From assembly GCF_016653405.1 (NCBI RefSeq), contig NZ_NHSN01000018.1, forward strand, positions 98,524-162,523: a stretch of 64,000 nt of DNA. The letters are read 5' to 3'. Origin of the DNA: Halorhodospira halophila (GTDB taxonomy: Bacteria > Pseudomonadota > Gammaproteobacteria > Nitrococcales > Halorhodospiraceae). A program made the position numbers and the translations under genes. Under the pieces are notes generated by a model. That model had not been told where the DNA came from. It saw only the letters and a list, made by a program, of their open reading frames with translations, and made no database searches. Below, one piece after another: positions 26,403-40,093 of this stretch. Position 1 is the stretch's first letter. Each line of letters starts with the position of its first letter.

Positions 26403-27143
26403 TCACAAATCGCGCGCAGGCAGGTAATCCTCCGGGTCGACCACCTCTCCGTCGATGCGGATCTCGAAGTGCAGGCTGGCCTCATCAGCCCCAGGGGCTC
26501 GCCCCATCTCGGCGATGGGGTCGCCGCCGCTGACCCGCTCGCCCTCCGCCACGTTCAGGGCTCGGTTGTAGCCATAGGCCGACAAGAAGCGGTCATCGTG
26601 CATGACGATGACCAGGTTGCCGTAACCACGCAGACCGCTGCCACTGTAGACCACTTCACCATCGGCCGCGGCGCGCACCGTGTCCCCCTCCGAACCGCCG
26701 ATCTGGATGCCACTCTTGCCACCGCTGTCGGTGGCGTAGGAGCGCCGCACTTCACCGTCGGCCGGCCAGACCCAGCCGAGTTCGTAGTCCGGCGCATCGT
26801 CCGGCGGCGGGGGCGGCTCCCGGGTCGTATCCTCGGTCTGCCCCGGGGCCGTATCCGCTGCGTGCCCTCCCGCAGCACCCTCGTCGCTGGGCGGATTGAG
26901 CACCAGGTAGGCCCCGGCCTGGATCTCGTCCGGGTTGGCCAGCTCGTTCCAGCGCTGCAGCTGCTCGACCCGCAGCCCGTGCCGCCAGGCGATGCGGCCG
27001 AGCGTATCGCCTGGCTGCACCTCGTAGAGATAGATACGACGGTGTCCGTCCTCTTCCCAGTCCCCGTCCCAGAGCGTCGCGCACCCGGGCATCAGCAGGA
27101 AGATCAGTGCCCAGGCCAGCGCTCGCGACGGGTTGCCCACCAT
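26403..27143 (-). CDS. nlpD: Murein hydrolase activator NlpD
   Basis: A 246-residue outer-membrane lipoprotein (lipobox LMPGC near residue 21). It has a LysM peptidoglycan-binding domain (about residues 38-85, YEVQPGDTLGRIAWRHGL), a Pro/Asp-rich linker and a C-terminal LytM/M23 domain (WPADGEVRRSYATDSGGKSG, IAEMGRAPGADEASLHFEIR). In the M23 domain the zinc-binding His residues are largely missing, as in the degenerate, non-catalytic NlpD/EnvC group that activates amidases during cell division. The ATG at 27143 is eight bases after the yqaA stop. It is in the surE-pcm-yqaA-nlpD-rpoS cluster. Confidence 0.92.
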   Translation of the reverse strand: MVGNPSRALAWALIFLLMPGCATLWDGDWEEDGHRRIYLYEVQPGDTLGRIAWRHGLRVEQLQRWNELANPDEIQAGAYLVLNPPSDEGAAGGHAADTAPGQTEDTTREPPPPPDDAPDYELGWVWPADGEVRRSYATDSGGKSGIQIGGSEGDTVRAAADGEVVYSGSGLRGYGNLVIVMHDDRFLSAYGYNRALNVAEGERVSGGDPIAEMGRAPGADEASLHFEIRIDGEVVDPEDYLPARDL

Positions 27144-27150
27144 GGGACGG

Positions 27151-27732
27151 CTATCCGTATTTGACCCACAGCATTCCGAGCAGCAGCAGGACGACACTGA
27201 TCCAGCCGATCCGCTCGACGTGGCGCAGGAGCCAGGGCTCAAGCCGGGCTCCTCCCCAGGCTACCAGCCCCGCTACCAGGAAGAACCGTGCCCCACGCCC
27301 GAGCAGCGACGCGACCACAAACGGAACCAGGGCAACCCCGGTGGCACCGGCCGCCACGGTAAAGACCTTGTAGGGGATCGGCGAGAAGCCCGCCACCAGC
27401 ACCACCCAGAAGCCCCAATCCTGGAACCAGTCCACCGCCGTCCGATAGGCCTGCTCGTAGTCGGCAGCCGCGATCCAGGGCTCAACCAGATAGAGGGCGA
27501 AGTGGCCCAGGGCGTAGCCGATCAATCCACCGAGCACGGACCCCACCGTGGCGATCAGGGCGAAGGCCGCCGCCCGGTTCGGCCGCGCCAGGGACATCGG
27601 CGCGAGCAAGACATCCGGCGGGATCGGAAACACCGACGACTCGGCGACGCTGAGCCCACCCAGGGCCCAGGGGGCCCGGCGGTGACCCGCCCACCGTACC
27701 GTCCAGCTGTACAGCGGTCCGAACAGTCGCAC
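27151..27732 (-). CDS. yqaA: YqaA/DedA-family membrane protein
   Basis: A 193-residue inner-membrane protein with about four or five hydrophobic spans. SVAESSVFPIPPDVLLAPM, GSVLGGLIGYALGHF and FSPIPYKVFTVAAGA are typical of the SNARE-associated/DedA fold in its YqaA branch. DedA-fold proteins take part in lipid transport across the bilayer and membrane homeostasis; the role of YqaA itself is not settled. It starts with GTG at 27732 directly after the pcm stop, within the surE-pcm-yqaA-nlpD-rpoS order also found in other Gammaproteobacteria. Confidence 0.88.
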   Translation of the reverse strand: MRLFGPLYSWTVRWAGHRRAPWALGGLSVAESSVFPIPPDVLLAPMSLARPNRAAAFALIATVGSVLGGLIGYALGHFALYLVEPWIAAADYEQAYRTAVDWFQDWGFWVVLVAGFSPIPYKVFTVAAGATGVALVPFVVASLLGRGARFFLVAGLVAWGGARLEPWLLRHVERIGWISVVLLLLGMLWVKYG

Positions 27733-28395
27733 TCAGATCCGCCCCTCAAGCATCGGCACGAAAGAGACCCCGGCCGCCCGACGCTGCTCGTACTCGTCGC
27801 CACGACGATCCACCACCAGCAGCTCCTGGTAACCGGCCCCGCCAATCGGCGCCACCAGACGTCCCCCGTCGGCAAGCTGCTCAAGCAGCGCCTCCGGTAG
27901 CGCCTCCGGCGCCGCGGTCACGATGATGCCGTCGTAGGGGGCGTACTCGGGCCAGCCCTCGTAGCCGTCCCCGTGGCGGAGCTGGCAGTTGAACAGGCGG
28001 GCGGTGTGCAGCCGCTCGCGGGCCTTGCGCAACAGCGAGCCGATACGCTCGACGCTGTAGACCCGAGGCACGAGCCGGGCCAGTACCGCCGCCTGGTACC
28101 CCGAGCCGGTCCCCACCTCCAGCACGCGCTCCGGCACCCCTTGTTCGAGCAGCAGTTCCGTCATCCGCGCCACCACCCAGGGCTGGGAGATGGTTTGCCC
28201 CTCGCCGATGGGCAGCGGGGTGTTTTCGTAGGCGCGGCTCTCCAGGGCCTCGTCCACGAAGAGGTGGCGGGGTACCTCGCGCAGCGCCGCCAGCACCCGT
28301 TCATCGTGGATCCCCTGGGCGGCCAGCGCTTCCACCAGCCGGTCCCGGGTCCGCTGAGACGTCATGCCGATACCGGTTGCATTCCGCTCGCGCAT
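27733..28395 (-). CDS. pcm: Protein-L-isoaspartate O-methyltransferase
   Basis: A 220-residue enzyme that methylates L-isoaspartyl residues with S-adenosylmethionine, starting repair of aged proteins. The AdoMet-binding motif I is [16 protein letters not shown], the substrate-region motif is [16 protein letters not shown], and post motifs include YDGIIVTAA and GGRLVAPIG. The start is the ATG at 28395, overlapping the surE stop as TGATG; a GTG at 28398 and an ATG at 28365 (which aligns with shorter homologues) are alternatives. It is in the stress locus with surE and rpoS. Confidence 0.95.
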   Translation of the reverse strand: MRERNATGIGMTSQRTRDRLVEALAAQGIHDERVLAALREVPRHLFVDEALESRAYENTPLPIGEGQTISQPWVVARMTELLLEQGVPERVLEVGTGSGYQAAVLARLVPRVYSVERIGSLLRKARERLHTARLFNCQLRHGDGYEGWPEYAPYDGIIVTAAPEALPEALLEQLADGGRLVAPIGGAGYQELLVVDRRGDEYEQRRAAGVSFVPMLEGRI

Positions 28396-29150
28396 CACCA
28401 GGTCACCCCGTCCAGCCAGCCGCGGACCTGCTCCAGCCCCTGGTGCCGGGTCAGGTCGACCTGAATCGGCGTCACCGAGACGAAGCCGTTGCGCACCGCG
28501 TAGAAGTCGGTCCCCGGGCCGGCGTCCTGTTCCGAGCCCGGTGGCCCCACCCAGTAGATGGTGCGACCGCGCGGATCGTGCTGCTTGATCACCGGCTCGG
28601 CCCGGTGGCGGCAGCCGAGCCGAGTGGCGTGGAAGCCCTGGATCTCATCCCAGGGCAGATCCGGCACGTTGACGTTGAGGATGCTATCCGGCGGCAGCGG
28701 ATCATCCTGGATCTGCTCGAGCAGCTTGACGGCCACCCGCGCCGCCGTGTCGTAGTGGACCGGCGCCCAGGTCCCGGCCAGGGAGATGGCCACCGCCGGC
28801 AGCCCCAGGTAGCGCCCTTCCATGGCGGCCGCCACCGTGCCGCTGTAGAGCACGTCGTCGCCCAGATTGGCACCGGCATTGATGCCGGAGAAGACCATGT
28901 CCGGATCCTCCTCCAGCAGCCCGGTGAGCGCCAGGTGCACACAGTCGGTCGGTGTTCCCTGGACCCGGTAACGGTGGGGCTCGATCTGATTGACCCGGAT
29001 GGGGTCCTCAAGCGTCAGCGAATTGCTGGCTCCGCTGCGGTCCCGTTCGGGCGCCATCACGGTCACCCGCGCCACGGTGCCGAGCCGTTCGGCCAGGGTC
29101 AGGATCCCCTCGGCCTGGTAACCATCATCGTTGCTGATCAGAATGTACAT
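28395..29150 (-). CDS. surE: 5'/3'-nucleotidase SurE
   Basis: A 251-residue survival protein with nucleoside-monophosphate phosphatase and exopolyphosphatase activity in its family. The N-terminal metal site [13 protein letters not shown] contains the invariant Asp-Asp pair; later motifs are [22 protein letters not shown] and [19 protein letters not shown]. It starts with the ATG at 29150 after GGAGCGAG and is the first gene of the surE-pcm-yqaA-nlpD-rpoS operon. It is divergent from the Smr-domain gene, with an 88-base shared promoter region. Confidence 0.96.
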   Translation of the reverse strand: MYILISNDDGYQAEGILTLAERLGTVARVTVMAPERDRSGASNSLTLEDPIRVNQIEPHRYRVQGTPTDCVHLALTGLLEEDPDMVFSGINAGANLGDDVLYSGTVAAAMEGRYLGLPAVAISLAGTWAPVHYDTAARVAVKLLEQIQDDPLPPDSILNVNVPDLPWDEIQGFHATRLGCRHRAEPVIKQHDPRGRTIYWVGPPGSEQDAGPGTDFYAVRNGFVSVTPIQVDLTRHQGLEQVRGWLDGVTW

Positions 29151-29238
29151 CTCGCTCCTGCAGGCGCAGCCTCGAACACACAGTTGCCGCCAAGATTGGC
29201 AGTATAACGTGTCGGGGAGCACCACCGTGGGGTTGGGC

Positions 29239-29802
29239 ATGAGCAACGGGCAAGACGACAGCGGCGACTCCCGCGACCCGGCGGACGAGGCGGCCGTGTT
29301 CCGCCGGGCCATGGCCGGCGTGCGCCGTTACGAAAACGACCGGGCCGATACGCGACCGCCTCCCCCGCCGCCCCGCCCTGCCCAGCGTGAAGCCGACGAA
29401 CGCCGGGTTGTCGAGAGCCTGCTCGATCCCCCGCCCGACCCGGCGGAGGTCGAGACCGGCGAGGAACTGCTCTACTACCGCGCCGGGGTCCAGCGACGCG
29501 TGATCCGACAGTTACGCCGGGGGCACTACCCGCCGGCGGCCCAGCTGGATCTGCACGGGCTAACCCGGCGCGAGGCCTACCGTGAGCTGGTGCTCTTCCT
29601 AGCGAGCGCCGCTGATCGCGGTTTGCGTTGCGTGCGTATCATCCACGGCAAGGGACGCGGCTCGCGACAGCCGCAACCGGTGCTCAAGGTTTCGGTGGAT
29701 CAATGGCTGAGGCGCCGCGACGACGTTCTGGCCTTTGCCTCGGCCCCGGAGAGCGATGGCGGCACCGGAGCCGTCTACGTGCTGCTGCGCAACCGGGGCT
29801 AG
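29239..29802 (+). CDS. Smr-domain endonuclease-like protein
   Basis: A 187-residue protein. The N-terminal half is charged with a Pro-rich run (about residues 35-44). The C-terminal half (about 100-187) is an Smr domain with the motifs [17 protein letters not shown] and IIHGKGRGS. Stand-alone Smr proteins such as SmrA/SmrB are nicking endonucleases; SmrB cleaves mRNA at collided ribosomes. An in-frame GTG at 29227 has the better-placed SD (GGGGAG, seven-base spacing) and could be the true start, adding four residues. It is a monocistronic gene ending in a strong convergent hairpin. Confidence 0.88.
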   Translation: MSNGQDDSGDSRDPADEAAVFRRAMAGVRRYENDRADTRPPPPPPRPAQREADERRVVESLLDPPPDPAEVETGEELLYYRAGVQRRVIRQLRRGHYPPAAQLDLHGLTRREAYRELVLFLASAADRGLRCVRIIHGKGRGSRQPQPVLKVSVDQWLRRRDDVLAFASAPESDGGTGAVYVLLRNRG

Positions 29803-29805
29803 GAG

Positions 29806-29832
29806 CCGCGTCCCCGGCCGCCGGGGACGCGG
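29806..29832. terminator. Perfect 12-bp hairpin between smr and truD
   Basis: CCGCGTCCCCGG (29806-29817) and CCGGGGACGCGG (29821-29832) form a perfect stem with a three-base loop. It fills nearly all of the 33-base gap between two convergent genes, so it can serve both transcripts. It has no T-run. Confidence 0.65.
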
Positions 29833-29835
29833 GCC

Positions 29836-30849
29836 TCACTCCTCCGCGGTATCGAGGATCTCAGCGACCACTGTGGTGGCGTAAGCCCCGGCGGTCAGGG
29901 TGAACTCAAGCGAGAGGGTATCCGGCGCGGGCCAGTGCCAGGCCAGCCGCCGAGGCATCAGGCGCAGCGGCCGCCGGTCGGCGCGAACGCCCCGCTGGGC
30001 GAGCGCGCCGAGCAGCTCTGGCTCTTCGGACAGGACCTCGGACTCGAGGGTGGCCACCTCGCCTCTCGGCCCGTCGCCCTCGACCCCCGGCAACGGCCCA
30101 GTGGGGTGGACATCACCCTGGACAACGCGGCGACGCAGCGCGGCGTCAAGCACCTCCACGGGGAAGTGACTGCCGGTGCCATCGAGGGCTGCTCGCTCTC
30201 CGGGCCGCACGACATCCCAGCTACCCGCCGCCACTCGCCGCGCCAGCACACGATTGAACAGGTCCGAGCGCACCGCGGAGATCAACAGCCCCCGCACGGT
30301 GCGCCCCCGCACCGGCTCGCCATCGAGCAGCCAGGCACGGGCCTGCTGCAGATTGCGGCCCCCGCGCCCGAACCGCTGCGGGCCGAAATAATTGGGCACC
30401 CCGCACCGGGCAATGGCCAGCAACCGCCGCTCCACCGCCCGGCGCGGCGCGGACACGTTGCGCATAAGCAGGCTGAAGCGGTTGCCGCTGAGCGCTCCGC
30501 GCCGCAGCTTGCGGGCATTGCGTGTGGCGCTGACGACCTCCAGGCCGTCGTCCAGGCAGCCCGGCGCGAGGGCCGGGCATGGCTTCGGCGCGTGAACGGA
30601 GAACCACTGCGTGGTGACCGCGTGCCGGTCCTTGAGGCCGGCGAAGCTCACCGCACCCCGCGCCACGCCGGCCTGGGATGCCAGCAGCCGGGCGACCGCC
30701 TCGGTGGTCCAGCCCCTCTTGCGAATCTGGAGCAGGCAGTGCTCTCCACCGCCGGAAGGCCGGAACGGGAGGATTTCATCCACCCGGAAGTCCTCGGGAC
30801 AGGCGCGCAGTCGCGCCGTACCCAGGGGACCGCCGAAGGCCCGGATCAA
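29836..30849 (-). CDS. truD: tRNA pseudouridine(13) synthase TruD
   Basis: A 337-residue enzyme that makes pseudouridine 13 in tRNA-Glu. The catalytic motif [15 protein letters not shown] contains the nucleophilic Asp, and [15 protein letters not shown] is the second TruD signature. The C-terminal half carries the TRUD insertion domain. It probably starts with TTG at 30849, which overlaps the ispF stop as TTGA; the next residues match the family ([22 protein letters not shown]). The ispD-ispF-truD order is conserved in Gammaproteobacteria. Confidence 0.95.
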   Translation of the reverse strand: MIRAFGGPLGTARLRACPEDFRVDEILPFRPSGGGEHCLLQIRKRGWTTEAVARLLASQAGVARGAVSFAGLKDRHAVTTQWFSVHAPKPCPALAPGCLDDGLEVVSATRNARKLRRGALSGNRFSLLMRNVSAPRRAVERRLLAIARCGVPNYFGPQRFGRGGRNLQQARAWLLDGEPVRGRTVRGLLISAVRSDLFNRVLARRVAAGSWDVVRPGERAALDGTGSHFPVEVLDAALRRRVVQGDVHPTGPLPGVEGDGPRGEVATLESEVLSEEPELLGALAQRGVRADRRPLRLMPRRLAWHWPAPDTLSLEFTLTAGAYATTVVAEILDTAEE

Positions 30850-31337
30850 CCCCGCCCCGGGGCCGATTCCACCAGGACAACGGCCATCGCGGCGACCCCC
30901 TCGCCACGCCCGGTGAAACCGAGCCGCTCGCTGGTGGTCGCCTTGACGTTGACCGCCCCGGGCGCCAGCTCCATGGCATCCGCCGTGGCCTGCCGCATGG
31001 CATCGATGTAGGGGGCCAACTTGGGGGCCTGGGCAATCACGGTGCCATCAACGTTCACCGGCACCCATCCAGCCTCCGCGGCCAACCGCAGCGTCGATGC
31101 CAGCAGCCCGGTGCTGTCCGCATCCCGCCAGCGCGGGTCGTCGTCCGGAAAGTGGCGGCCGATATCCCCCAGTCCACACGCTCCGAGCAGGGCATCGGTG
31201 ACCGCGTGCAAGAGCACATCGCCGTCCGAGTGGGCCTCCAGCCGCTTGTGGTACGGAATGGCCACCCCGCCCAGCCGAAACCCCTCGCCCTTGCCGCCGA
31301 AGCGATGAACATCAAAACCCTGCCCGACACGAATCAC
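30846..31337 (-). CDS. ispF: 2-C-methyl-D-erythritol 2,4-cyclodiphosphate synthase
   Basis: A 163-residue enzyme of the non-mevalonate isoprenoid pathway, releasing CMP and forming the cyclodiphosphate. It shows the zinc-binding GFDVHRF and [16 protein letters not shown] motifs plus [16 protein letters not shown]. It starts with GTG at 31337, overlapping ispD by four bases. With ispD upstream and dxr at 60.8 kb, three steps of the pathway that feeds carotenoid, quinone and bacteriochlorophyll side-chain synthesis are in this window. Confidence 0.97.
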   Translation of the reverse strand: MIRVGQGFDVHRFGGKGEGFRLGGVAIPYHKRLEAHSDGDVLLHAVTDALLGACGLGDIGRHFPDDDPRWRDADSTGLLASTLRLAAEAGWVPVNVDGTVIAQAPKLAPYIDAMRQATADAMELAPGAVNVKATTSERLGFTGRGEGVAAMAVVLVESAPGRG

Positions 31338-32062
31338 GCCGTTCGCTCCCTCTCTGTGGCCGCCCGCTGCGCCGCGAGCACGGCGGCAGCCAGATCCAGG
31401 TCAGCCTGGTGAGTGATCTTCAGATTGCCGGCCTCGCCGGTCACCAGACGCGGGTGACCGCCGTGCCACTCCACAGCCTGCGCCTCGTCGGTGACGGCGA
31501 CACCGGCCGCAAGGGCCGCATCCAGTGCCGCGGAAAGACGCTCCAGCGGGAAAAGCTGCGGCGTCTGCGCCTGCCATAGCCCGTCCCGAGAGACGGTGGC
31601 ATCCACGCACCCCGCGGCGGCACGCTTGAGGGTATCGCGCACGGGGGTCGCCAGCAGCGCCCCATCGGCGGCCGGGCCACCCTCCTCGATCAGCCGGTCC
31701 AGCTCCGCCGCGCTGAGACAAGGACGCACGGCATCGTGGACCAGCACGCGGTCCTCCGGCCCGGCGATCCCGCTTAGGTAATCCAGGGCCGCCCGCACCG
31801 AATCGCGCCGCTCGGCGCCTCCATCAACACGGTGCACGGGCTTGTCCGGCAGCTCGTCGGCCAGGCCCAGGGCATTCCAGTAGCCGTCGTCGGCAGCCAG
31901 CGCCACGACAGCCCCGGCTACCTTTGGGTGCCCGAGCAGGCGCTCCAGGGCCCAGCCGATAACGGGCCGACCCAACAGCGAACGGTACTGCTTGGGGCCA
32001 TCCCCGCCCCCCATACGCCGACCGACACCCGCCGCCGGTATCACCGCCCAGTAGCGCGCCAT
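31334..32062 (-). CDS. ispD: 2-C-methyl-D-erythritol 4-phosphate cytidylyltransferase
   Basis: A 242-residue enzyme that transfers CMP from CTP to methylerythritol phosphate. The nucleotide-binding loop is [20 protein letters not shown], followed by [23 protein letters not shown] and [10 protein letters not shown]. The ATG at 32062 shares bases with the ftsB stop (TGATG) and follows GGAGGA; a GTG one codon upstream is possible. It is in the ftsB-ispD-ispF-truD transcription unit. Confidence 0.97.
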   Translation of the reverse strand: MARYWAVIPAAGVGRRMGGGDGPKQYRSLLGRPVIGWALERLLGHPKVAGAVVALAADDGYWNALGLADELPDKPVHRVDGGAERRDSVRAALDYLSGIAGPEDRVLVHDAVRPCLSAAELDRLIEEGGPAADGALLATPVRDTLKRAAAGCVDATVSRDGLWQAQTPQLFPLERLSAALDAALAAGVAVTDEAQAVEWHGGHPRLVTGEAGNLKITHQADLDLAAAVLAAQRAATERERTA

Positions 32063-32334
32063 CACTCCTCCACGACCTGGTAGAAGACCTCATCCTGACG
32101 GATCATGCCGAGCTCATAGCGTGCCCGCTCCTCGAGGGCCTCCGTGCTCTCCTTGAGGTTTTCCACCTCGGCTGCCAGGGCCTCGTTGCGCGCCTCGGCC
32201 CGCTCGTTCTCCGCCTGCTGCGCGGCGACTGCGCTGCGCAGCTCAAGCAGGCCGGGGATGCTGGCCTGCCCGAACCAGAGCTGGCCCTGCAGCAGGATCA
32301 GCAGCACGCCGAGCAACCCGTTCACCCAACGCAT
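32062..32334 (-). CDS. ftsB: Cell division protein FtsB
   Basis: A 90-residue bitopic inner-membrane protein of the divisome. A hydrophobic segment at residues about 4-22 (VNGLLGVLLILLQGQLWFG) is followed by a periplasmic coiled coil rich in Glu/Ala/Leu (about 30-70) and a C-terminal ARYELGMIRQDEVFYQVV typical of FtsB, which joins FtsL and FtsQ. The ATG at 32334 follows GGGAGGG. The eno-ftsB-ispD order is standard in Gammaproteobacteria and supports the call for such a short protein. Confidence 0.93.
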   Translation of the reverse strand: MRWVNGLLGVLLILLQGQLWFGQASIPGLLELRSAVAAQQAENERAEARNEALAAEVENLKESTEALEERARYELGMIRQDEVFYQVVEE

Positions 32335-32373
32335 GGCGCCCTCCCGCGACGGCCCCACGCGGTGGTCACCGGC

Positions 32374-33663
<1,290 letters not shown>

Positions 33664-33675
33664 TCAGTCGCTCCT

Positions 33676-36231
<2,556 letters not shown>

Positions 36232-36244
36232 CGCACCCGGCGGC

Positions 36245-36688
36245 TCAGGAGTCTCCGCCACGCGGCCCTTCGTCGGAGCCGAAGCAATCGCTCAGGACGT
36301 TGATGAGTTGGTCCACGGCGGCCCGCGAGGTGACGTCGAGCCGACGATAGACCGAGATCAGGCGCACCTCCCCCTCATCGAGAGTGAAACGGGACGCCGA
36401 ATACTCGGCACCACCCGACTCGGCCAGCACCTCACCGGGGTGCATCGGCCCCTCGCCGTACTCCAGCCAGCCGTGGCGCACGCCCAGCGCCCGGGCGAGA
36501 AGGGCGATGTGCTCCCGGGTGGGGAAGTTCTGGCCCTCGAGCCAGCCGCGCGCCGCCTGCTTGGATACCCCGACCATACGACCCAGCCGGGCATACTCCC
36601 GCGGACCGACTCCACACCGGTGGAGGGCTTGGCGGAGTCGTTCGGCGAACTGGGCCCGCGCGTCTTCAGATCCAGGATGACATGCCAT
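36245..36688 (-). CDS. XRE-type HTH regulator
   Basis: A 147-residue protein with an N-terminal lambda-repressor-like HTH (about residues 12-75): FAERLRQALHRCG, YARLGRMVGVSKQAARGWLEG and PTREHIALLARALGVRHGWL. The C-terminal half includes ASRFTLDEGEVRLISVYRRL, a helix pair resembling those after HTH domains in phage-repressor-like or plasmid regulators, but no protease dyad is visible. It lies between pyrG and a divergent M1-like peptidase gene, which it may control. It interrupts the common pyrG-tilS neighbourhood and is probably an acquired gene. Confidence 0.75.
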   Translation of the reverse strand: MACHPGSEDARAQFAERLRQALHRCGVGPREYARLGRMVGVSKQAARGWLEGQNFPTREHIALLARALGVRHGWLEYGEGPMHPGEVLAESGGAEYSASRFTLDEGEVRLISVYRRLDVTSRAAVDQLINVLSDCFGSDEGPRGGDS

Positions 36689-36801
36689 CGTCGCAGGCTA
36701 AGGAGGGCGGTCGAAAAAGGCAGTTGCCATCGACAACCGCTGCTTGTCGTCGGCAGCCGGCACGGACGACGCGCCCAGCCAGGGTGCGCTATGATGCCCG
36801 C

Positions 36802-38784
36802 ATGTGCAGGCTCGCCCGCATCCTCGCCGCTGCCCTGCTCGCCACCCTGCCGGTGGCGGCTGCCAGCTCGTGGCCCGATGACCCACAGGCCGAGATGGAT
36901 GTCCGCCTGCACCCCGACGATGGCCGGCTCGAGGGGCGCCTGACTCTGCAACTTCCGGACGAGGGACCATTCTCCCTGGCTGTCGGGCCGGGATACCGCA
37001 TCGACGAGGTGGCGCTCGACGCCGGTAGCGCGGAGAAACTGGGCCAACGGGGGGTCATCCTGCGCCCCGGGGAGGCCACTGAAGCCCGGCTGCGCTGGTC
37101 CGGCGAACCCGGCGAGGAAAGCCGGGGTGCCCACCTGCGACCCGAGGGCGCCTGGCTCGCCGCGGAGGCCGGCTGGTACCCCCGCCCGGCGGAACGGCGT
37201 ACGGGCTACCGGCTGAACGTCACTGTGCCGGAACCTCTCCAGGTGGTGGCCGAGGGAACGCGCGTCGATGAGCGCATTTCAGACGGCCTGCGCCGCGTCG
37301 AGTTCCGCCATCCGGCGCCAGCGCGTGGCATCACCCTGTTCGCCGGCGAATGGGAGCAACGCAGCCGATCCGTCCGTCACGGGACCGTCCACACGTTCTT
37401 CCCTGAACACCTCGCGGAGCACCACGACCTCTACCTGGAGAAGACCGGGGCCTACCTGGACGAATACAGCGACTGGATCGGCCCGCCACCGCACGAGACC
37501 TACTCGGTGGTCGCCGCACCATACCCCGTGGGCCTGGCTTTTGCCGGATTCACCGCCCTCGGCGAGCAGGTCATCCCCCTGCCCTTCATCCCGGAGACCT
37601 CGCTGCCCCACGAAGTCGTCCACAACTGGTGGGGCCGCGGTGTCTACACCGACTACGACGAAGGGAACTGGAACGAGGCCCTGACCTACTACATGGGCGA
37701 TTACCACCAGGCCGCGCAGCGGGATACCGAGCAAGCGCAGCGCCTGCGAGGAGACTGGCTGCGCAGCCAGGCCGCGCTCCCCGATGCGGCTGACTACCCG
37801 CTCAGCGAGTTCCGGCACAACCGGGGGACGGTCGACGAGATCATCGGCTACCAGCGCGGCGCCCAACTCTTCCATACCCTGCGCCGAAGCCTCGGCGAAG
37901 CGGCTTTCGACCAGGCAGTGCGCCGGTTCTACGCCCGGCACGCCCACCAGGAGGCCAGCTGGTCGGAGCTCGAGACCGCCTTCGCGGGAGCTGCGGAGGA
38001 CGAGGGCGCGGACGCCGAAACCGTCCCTGCGCTGTTCGAGTGGTTCCTTTCGGCCACCCGCGCCCCGGATCTGGAACTGGATGAACGCACGCTCGAGGTC
38101 GCCCACGAGGGGGACGACCGCTTTCGGATCCGGGTAGACATTGCCTGGGATGAGGACGGCTACCCGGTCTCTGTCCCCGTCGTGCTTAAGGGCGAACACG
38201 GCCGTCTGGACGAACGGGACATCCGCCTGCAACCGGGGGAGCGAACCCGGATCGAGTTCACCAGCGAGACCGCTCCCCGCTACCTACAGGCCGACCCGGA
38301 CCACCACCTGTACCGCCAGCTGGCCCTCGGTGAGGGAGTCTCCATCCTGCGCGACACCCTGCTGGCCGAGTCCGTGACCCTGGTCGCTAGCTGGGACGGC
38401 CTGGAAGCAGCCGCCGAGCGGGCGCTGCGCGGCGAGGTCGAGCCCGGCGCCCCGGATCGCGACCGCCCCCTTCTGATCGTCGGCCCCAGGGAAGCGGTCA
38501 GCGAACACCTCGAGGCGATCAAGGCCTGCGTCACTGATCGGATCCGGCCGGTGGACCGTTCCCCCGTCGCCTGGGCCAGCACCACCGGGGGCGGACAACC
38601 GCTGATCGCCCTCGCCGCCGAGGACGCCGAAGAGGCTCGCGAGGCGCTGCAGCGTCTGGCGCGCTACGGCCGGCACAGCTACGTCGGCTTCGGTAGCGGC
38701 CACGATGCCGAGACCGGGCTCTACAACCCCGCCGACCGCCACGGGCTGCGCCTGCCCCTGGCCGATCAGCTGGACGCCGACTGA
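36802..38784 (+). CDS. M1-like zinc peptidase, exported
   Basis: A 660-residue protein with a signal peptide (cleavage near AAA-SS at residue 21). The N-terminal beta domain is followed by the zinc motif HEVVHNWWG, then GNWNEALTYYMGDY, which provides the third zinc ligand Glu; the spacing is 17 residues rather than the usual 18 of M1 enzymes. The last 200 residues form a separate domain that includes LLIVGPREAVSEHLEAI, suggesting a non-catalytic accessory domain. It probably cleaves peptides in the periplasm. Its end overlaps the convergent tilS by 19 bases. Confidence 0.82.
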   Translation: MCRLARILAAALLATLPVAAASSWPDDPQAEMDVRLHPDDGRLEGRLTLQLPDEGPFSLAVGPGYRIDEVALDAGSAEKLGQRGVILRPGEATEARLRWSGEPGEESRGAHLRPEGAWLAAEAGWYPRPAERRTGYRLNVTVPEPLQVVAEGTRVDERISDGLRRVEFRHPAPARGITLFAGEWEQRSRSVRHGTVHTFFPEHLAEHHDLYLEKTGAYLDEYSDWIGPPPHETYSVVAAPYPVGLAFAGFTALGEQVIPLPFIPETSLPHEVVHNWWGRGVYTDYDEGNWNEALTYYMGDYHQAAQRDTEQAQRLRGDWLRSQAALPDAADYPLSEFRHNRGTVDEIIGYQRGAQLFHTLRRSLGEAAFDQAVRRFYARHAHQEASWSELETAFAGAAEDEGADAETVPALFEWFLSATRAPDLELDERTLEVAHEGDDRFRIRVDIAWDEDGYPVSVPVVLKGEHGRLDERDIRLQPGERTRIEFTSETAPRYLQADPDHHLYRQLALGEGVSILRDTLLAESVTLVASWDGLEAAAERALRGEVEPGAPDRDRPLLIVGPREAVSEHLEAIKACVTDRIRPVDRSPVAWASTTGGGQPLIALAAEDAEEAREALQRLARYGRHSYVGFGSGHDAETGLYNPADRHGLRLPLADQLDAD

Positions 38785-40088
38785 CCCGCGACACGAGGCG
38801 GTTGCCACAGCAGTCGCACCCCCGGCATGGCCCGGCACGATGGGGCCACGCCGTAGCCCGGCACGGCGATCGGGCGATGACCGGAGAAGACCACCGGAAC
38901 CCGGCTGCGCTCCCAGGGCGGGACACCCAACCGCTGATACAGGCGCTGCAGCCTGCGCCGGGCATCCGCATCCAGCACTGCGGCACGGAAGACCACCGTC
39001 ACCCCCTGCGCAAGGAGTTGTCCGTCGATACCCCGCGGGCTCCACCGCGCTGACAACGTGCCCCCGGCCAGGCTCAGCGCCCCCCGGCCAAACCAGGAGC
39101 ACGGCTCCGGATCGGGATCCGCGCCCAACGACTCGGCGGGCAGCAAGTGGAGCCGCCCCCGGTAGCGGCGGATGCACCCGTCCGGCCAACGCAACTCCGG
39201 CTGAGCCCCTTCGCCCGATTCAAGTAGCGCCTGCACGCCGACGGCCAGCCGCCGGCCCGGCGGCGGACGGTGCCCGGAACGAACCAGCCAGTGGCGAAGC
39301 ACGGCCTGACGCCGATACGGCGCCAGTCGCAGCAGCTCAGCTACCGCCGGGCGCCCGTCGGCGGCACGCGCCGCCGCCAGATCGCTGTCCAGGTAGCCAT
39401 CCAGCAAGGCCTGATCCGCCTGCAGGGCAGCCACCCCCGCCTGCAGGCGGCCAGCTGCATCCGGCCAGCGCGCCGCCAACGCCGGCAGCACATGCTCGCG
39501 CAGATAGACCCGGTCATGGGCAGGATCCCGATTGGCCGGATCCTCGATCCAGTCCGCACCACGGGCCTGCAGGTAGGCCGTCAAAGAGGCACGCGGCACC
39601 TCCAGCAGCGGCCGCGCCAACCGACCCCGCCCCAGCGGTCGGGTTGTCGGCATGGCGCACAGCCCGTGCAGCCCCCCCCCGCGCAGTGCCCGGAGCAGGA
39701 AGGTCTCGGCTTGATCCTCGGCGTGGTGCGCCAAGACAAGGCACTCGCCGGGGGCCACCAGGGCACTGAAAGCCCGGTAGCGCGCCTCCCGGGCGGCGGC
39801 CTCCAGGCCCTGACCGACGGGGGAAGGCACATCCACGCGGCGGCACTCGAGTGCCACCCCCAGGCGCTGGCACACGGCCCGGCAATGCTCCGCCCAGCGG
39901 GCCGATCCGGCGTGCAGGCCGTGATCGATATGGACTGCACCCAGCGGCGCTGGCAACTCATCGCGGCCTTCGGCCAGGGCGTGAAGCAGTGCCGTGGAAT
40001 CCCGCCCGCCGCTGAAGGCGACCCGGTAGCCCGCGGCCGCGGGGGCCAAGGCCAACAACCGCGCCACCAGCGCCCCGGGGTCGAGCAC
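38766..40088 (-). CDS. tilS: tRNA(Ile)-lysidine synthase
   Basis: A 440-residue enzyme that attaches lysine to the cytidine wobble base of tRNA-Ile2, changing AUG to AUA decoding. The PP-loop AFSGGRDSTALLHAL carries SGGRDS. VHIDHGLHAGSARWAEHC and LAHHAEDQAETFLLRALRGGG are the other catalytic motifs. The C-terminal domain (about 340-425) is the TilS substrate-binding domain. It starts with GTG at 40088, five bases after accA. The accA-tilS pair is a conserved gammaproteobacterial order. Confidence 0.95.
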   Translation of the reverse strand: MLDPGALVARLLALAPAAAGYRVAFSGGRDSTALLHALAEGRDELPAPLGAVHIDHGLHAGSARWAEHCRAVCQRLGVALECRRVDVPSPVGQGLEAAAREARYRAFSALVAPGECLVLAHHAEDQAETFLLRALRGGGLHGLCAMPTTRPLGRGRLARPLLEVPRASLTAYLQARGADWIEDPANRDPAHDRVYLREHVLPALAARWPDAAGRLQAGVAALQADQALLDGYLDSDLAAARAADGRPAVAELLRLAPYRRQAVLRHWLVRSGHRPPPGRRLAVGVQALLESGEGAQPELRWPDGCIRRYRGRLHLLPAESLGADPDPEPCSWFGRGALSLAGGTLSARWSPRGIDGQLLAQGVTVVFRAAVLDADARRRLQRLYQRLGVPPWERSRVPVVFSGHRPIAVPGYGVAPSCRAMPGVRLLWQPPRVAGQSASS

Positions 40089-40093
40089 GCAGG

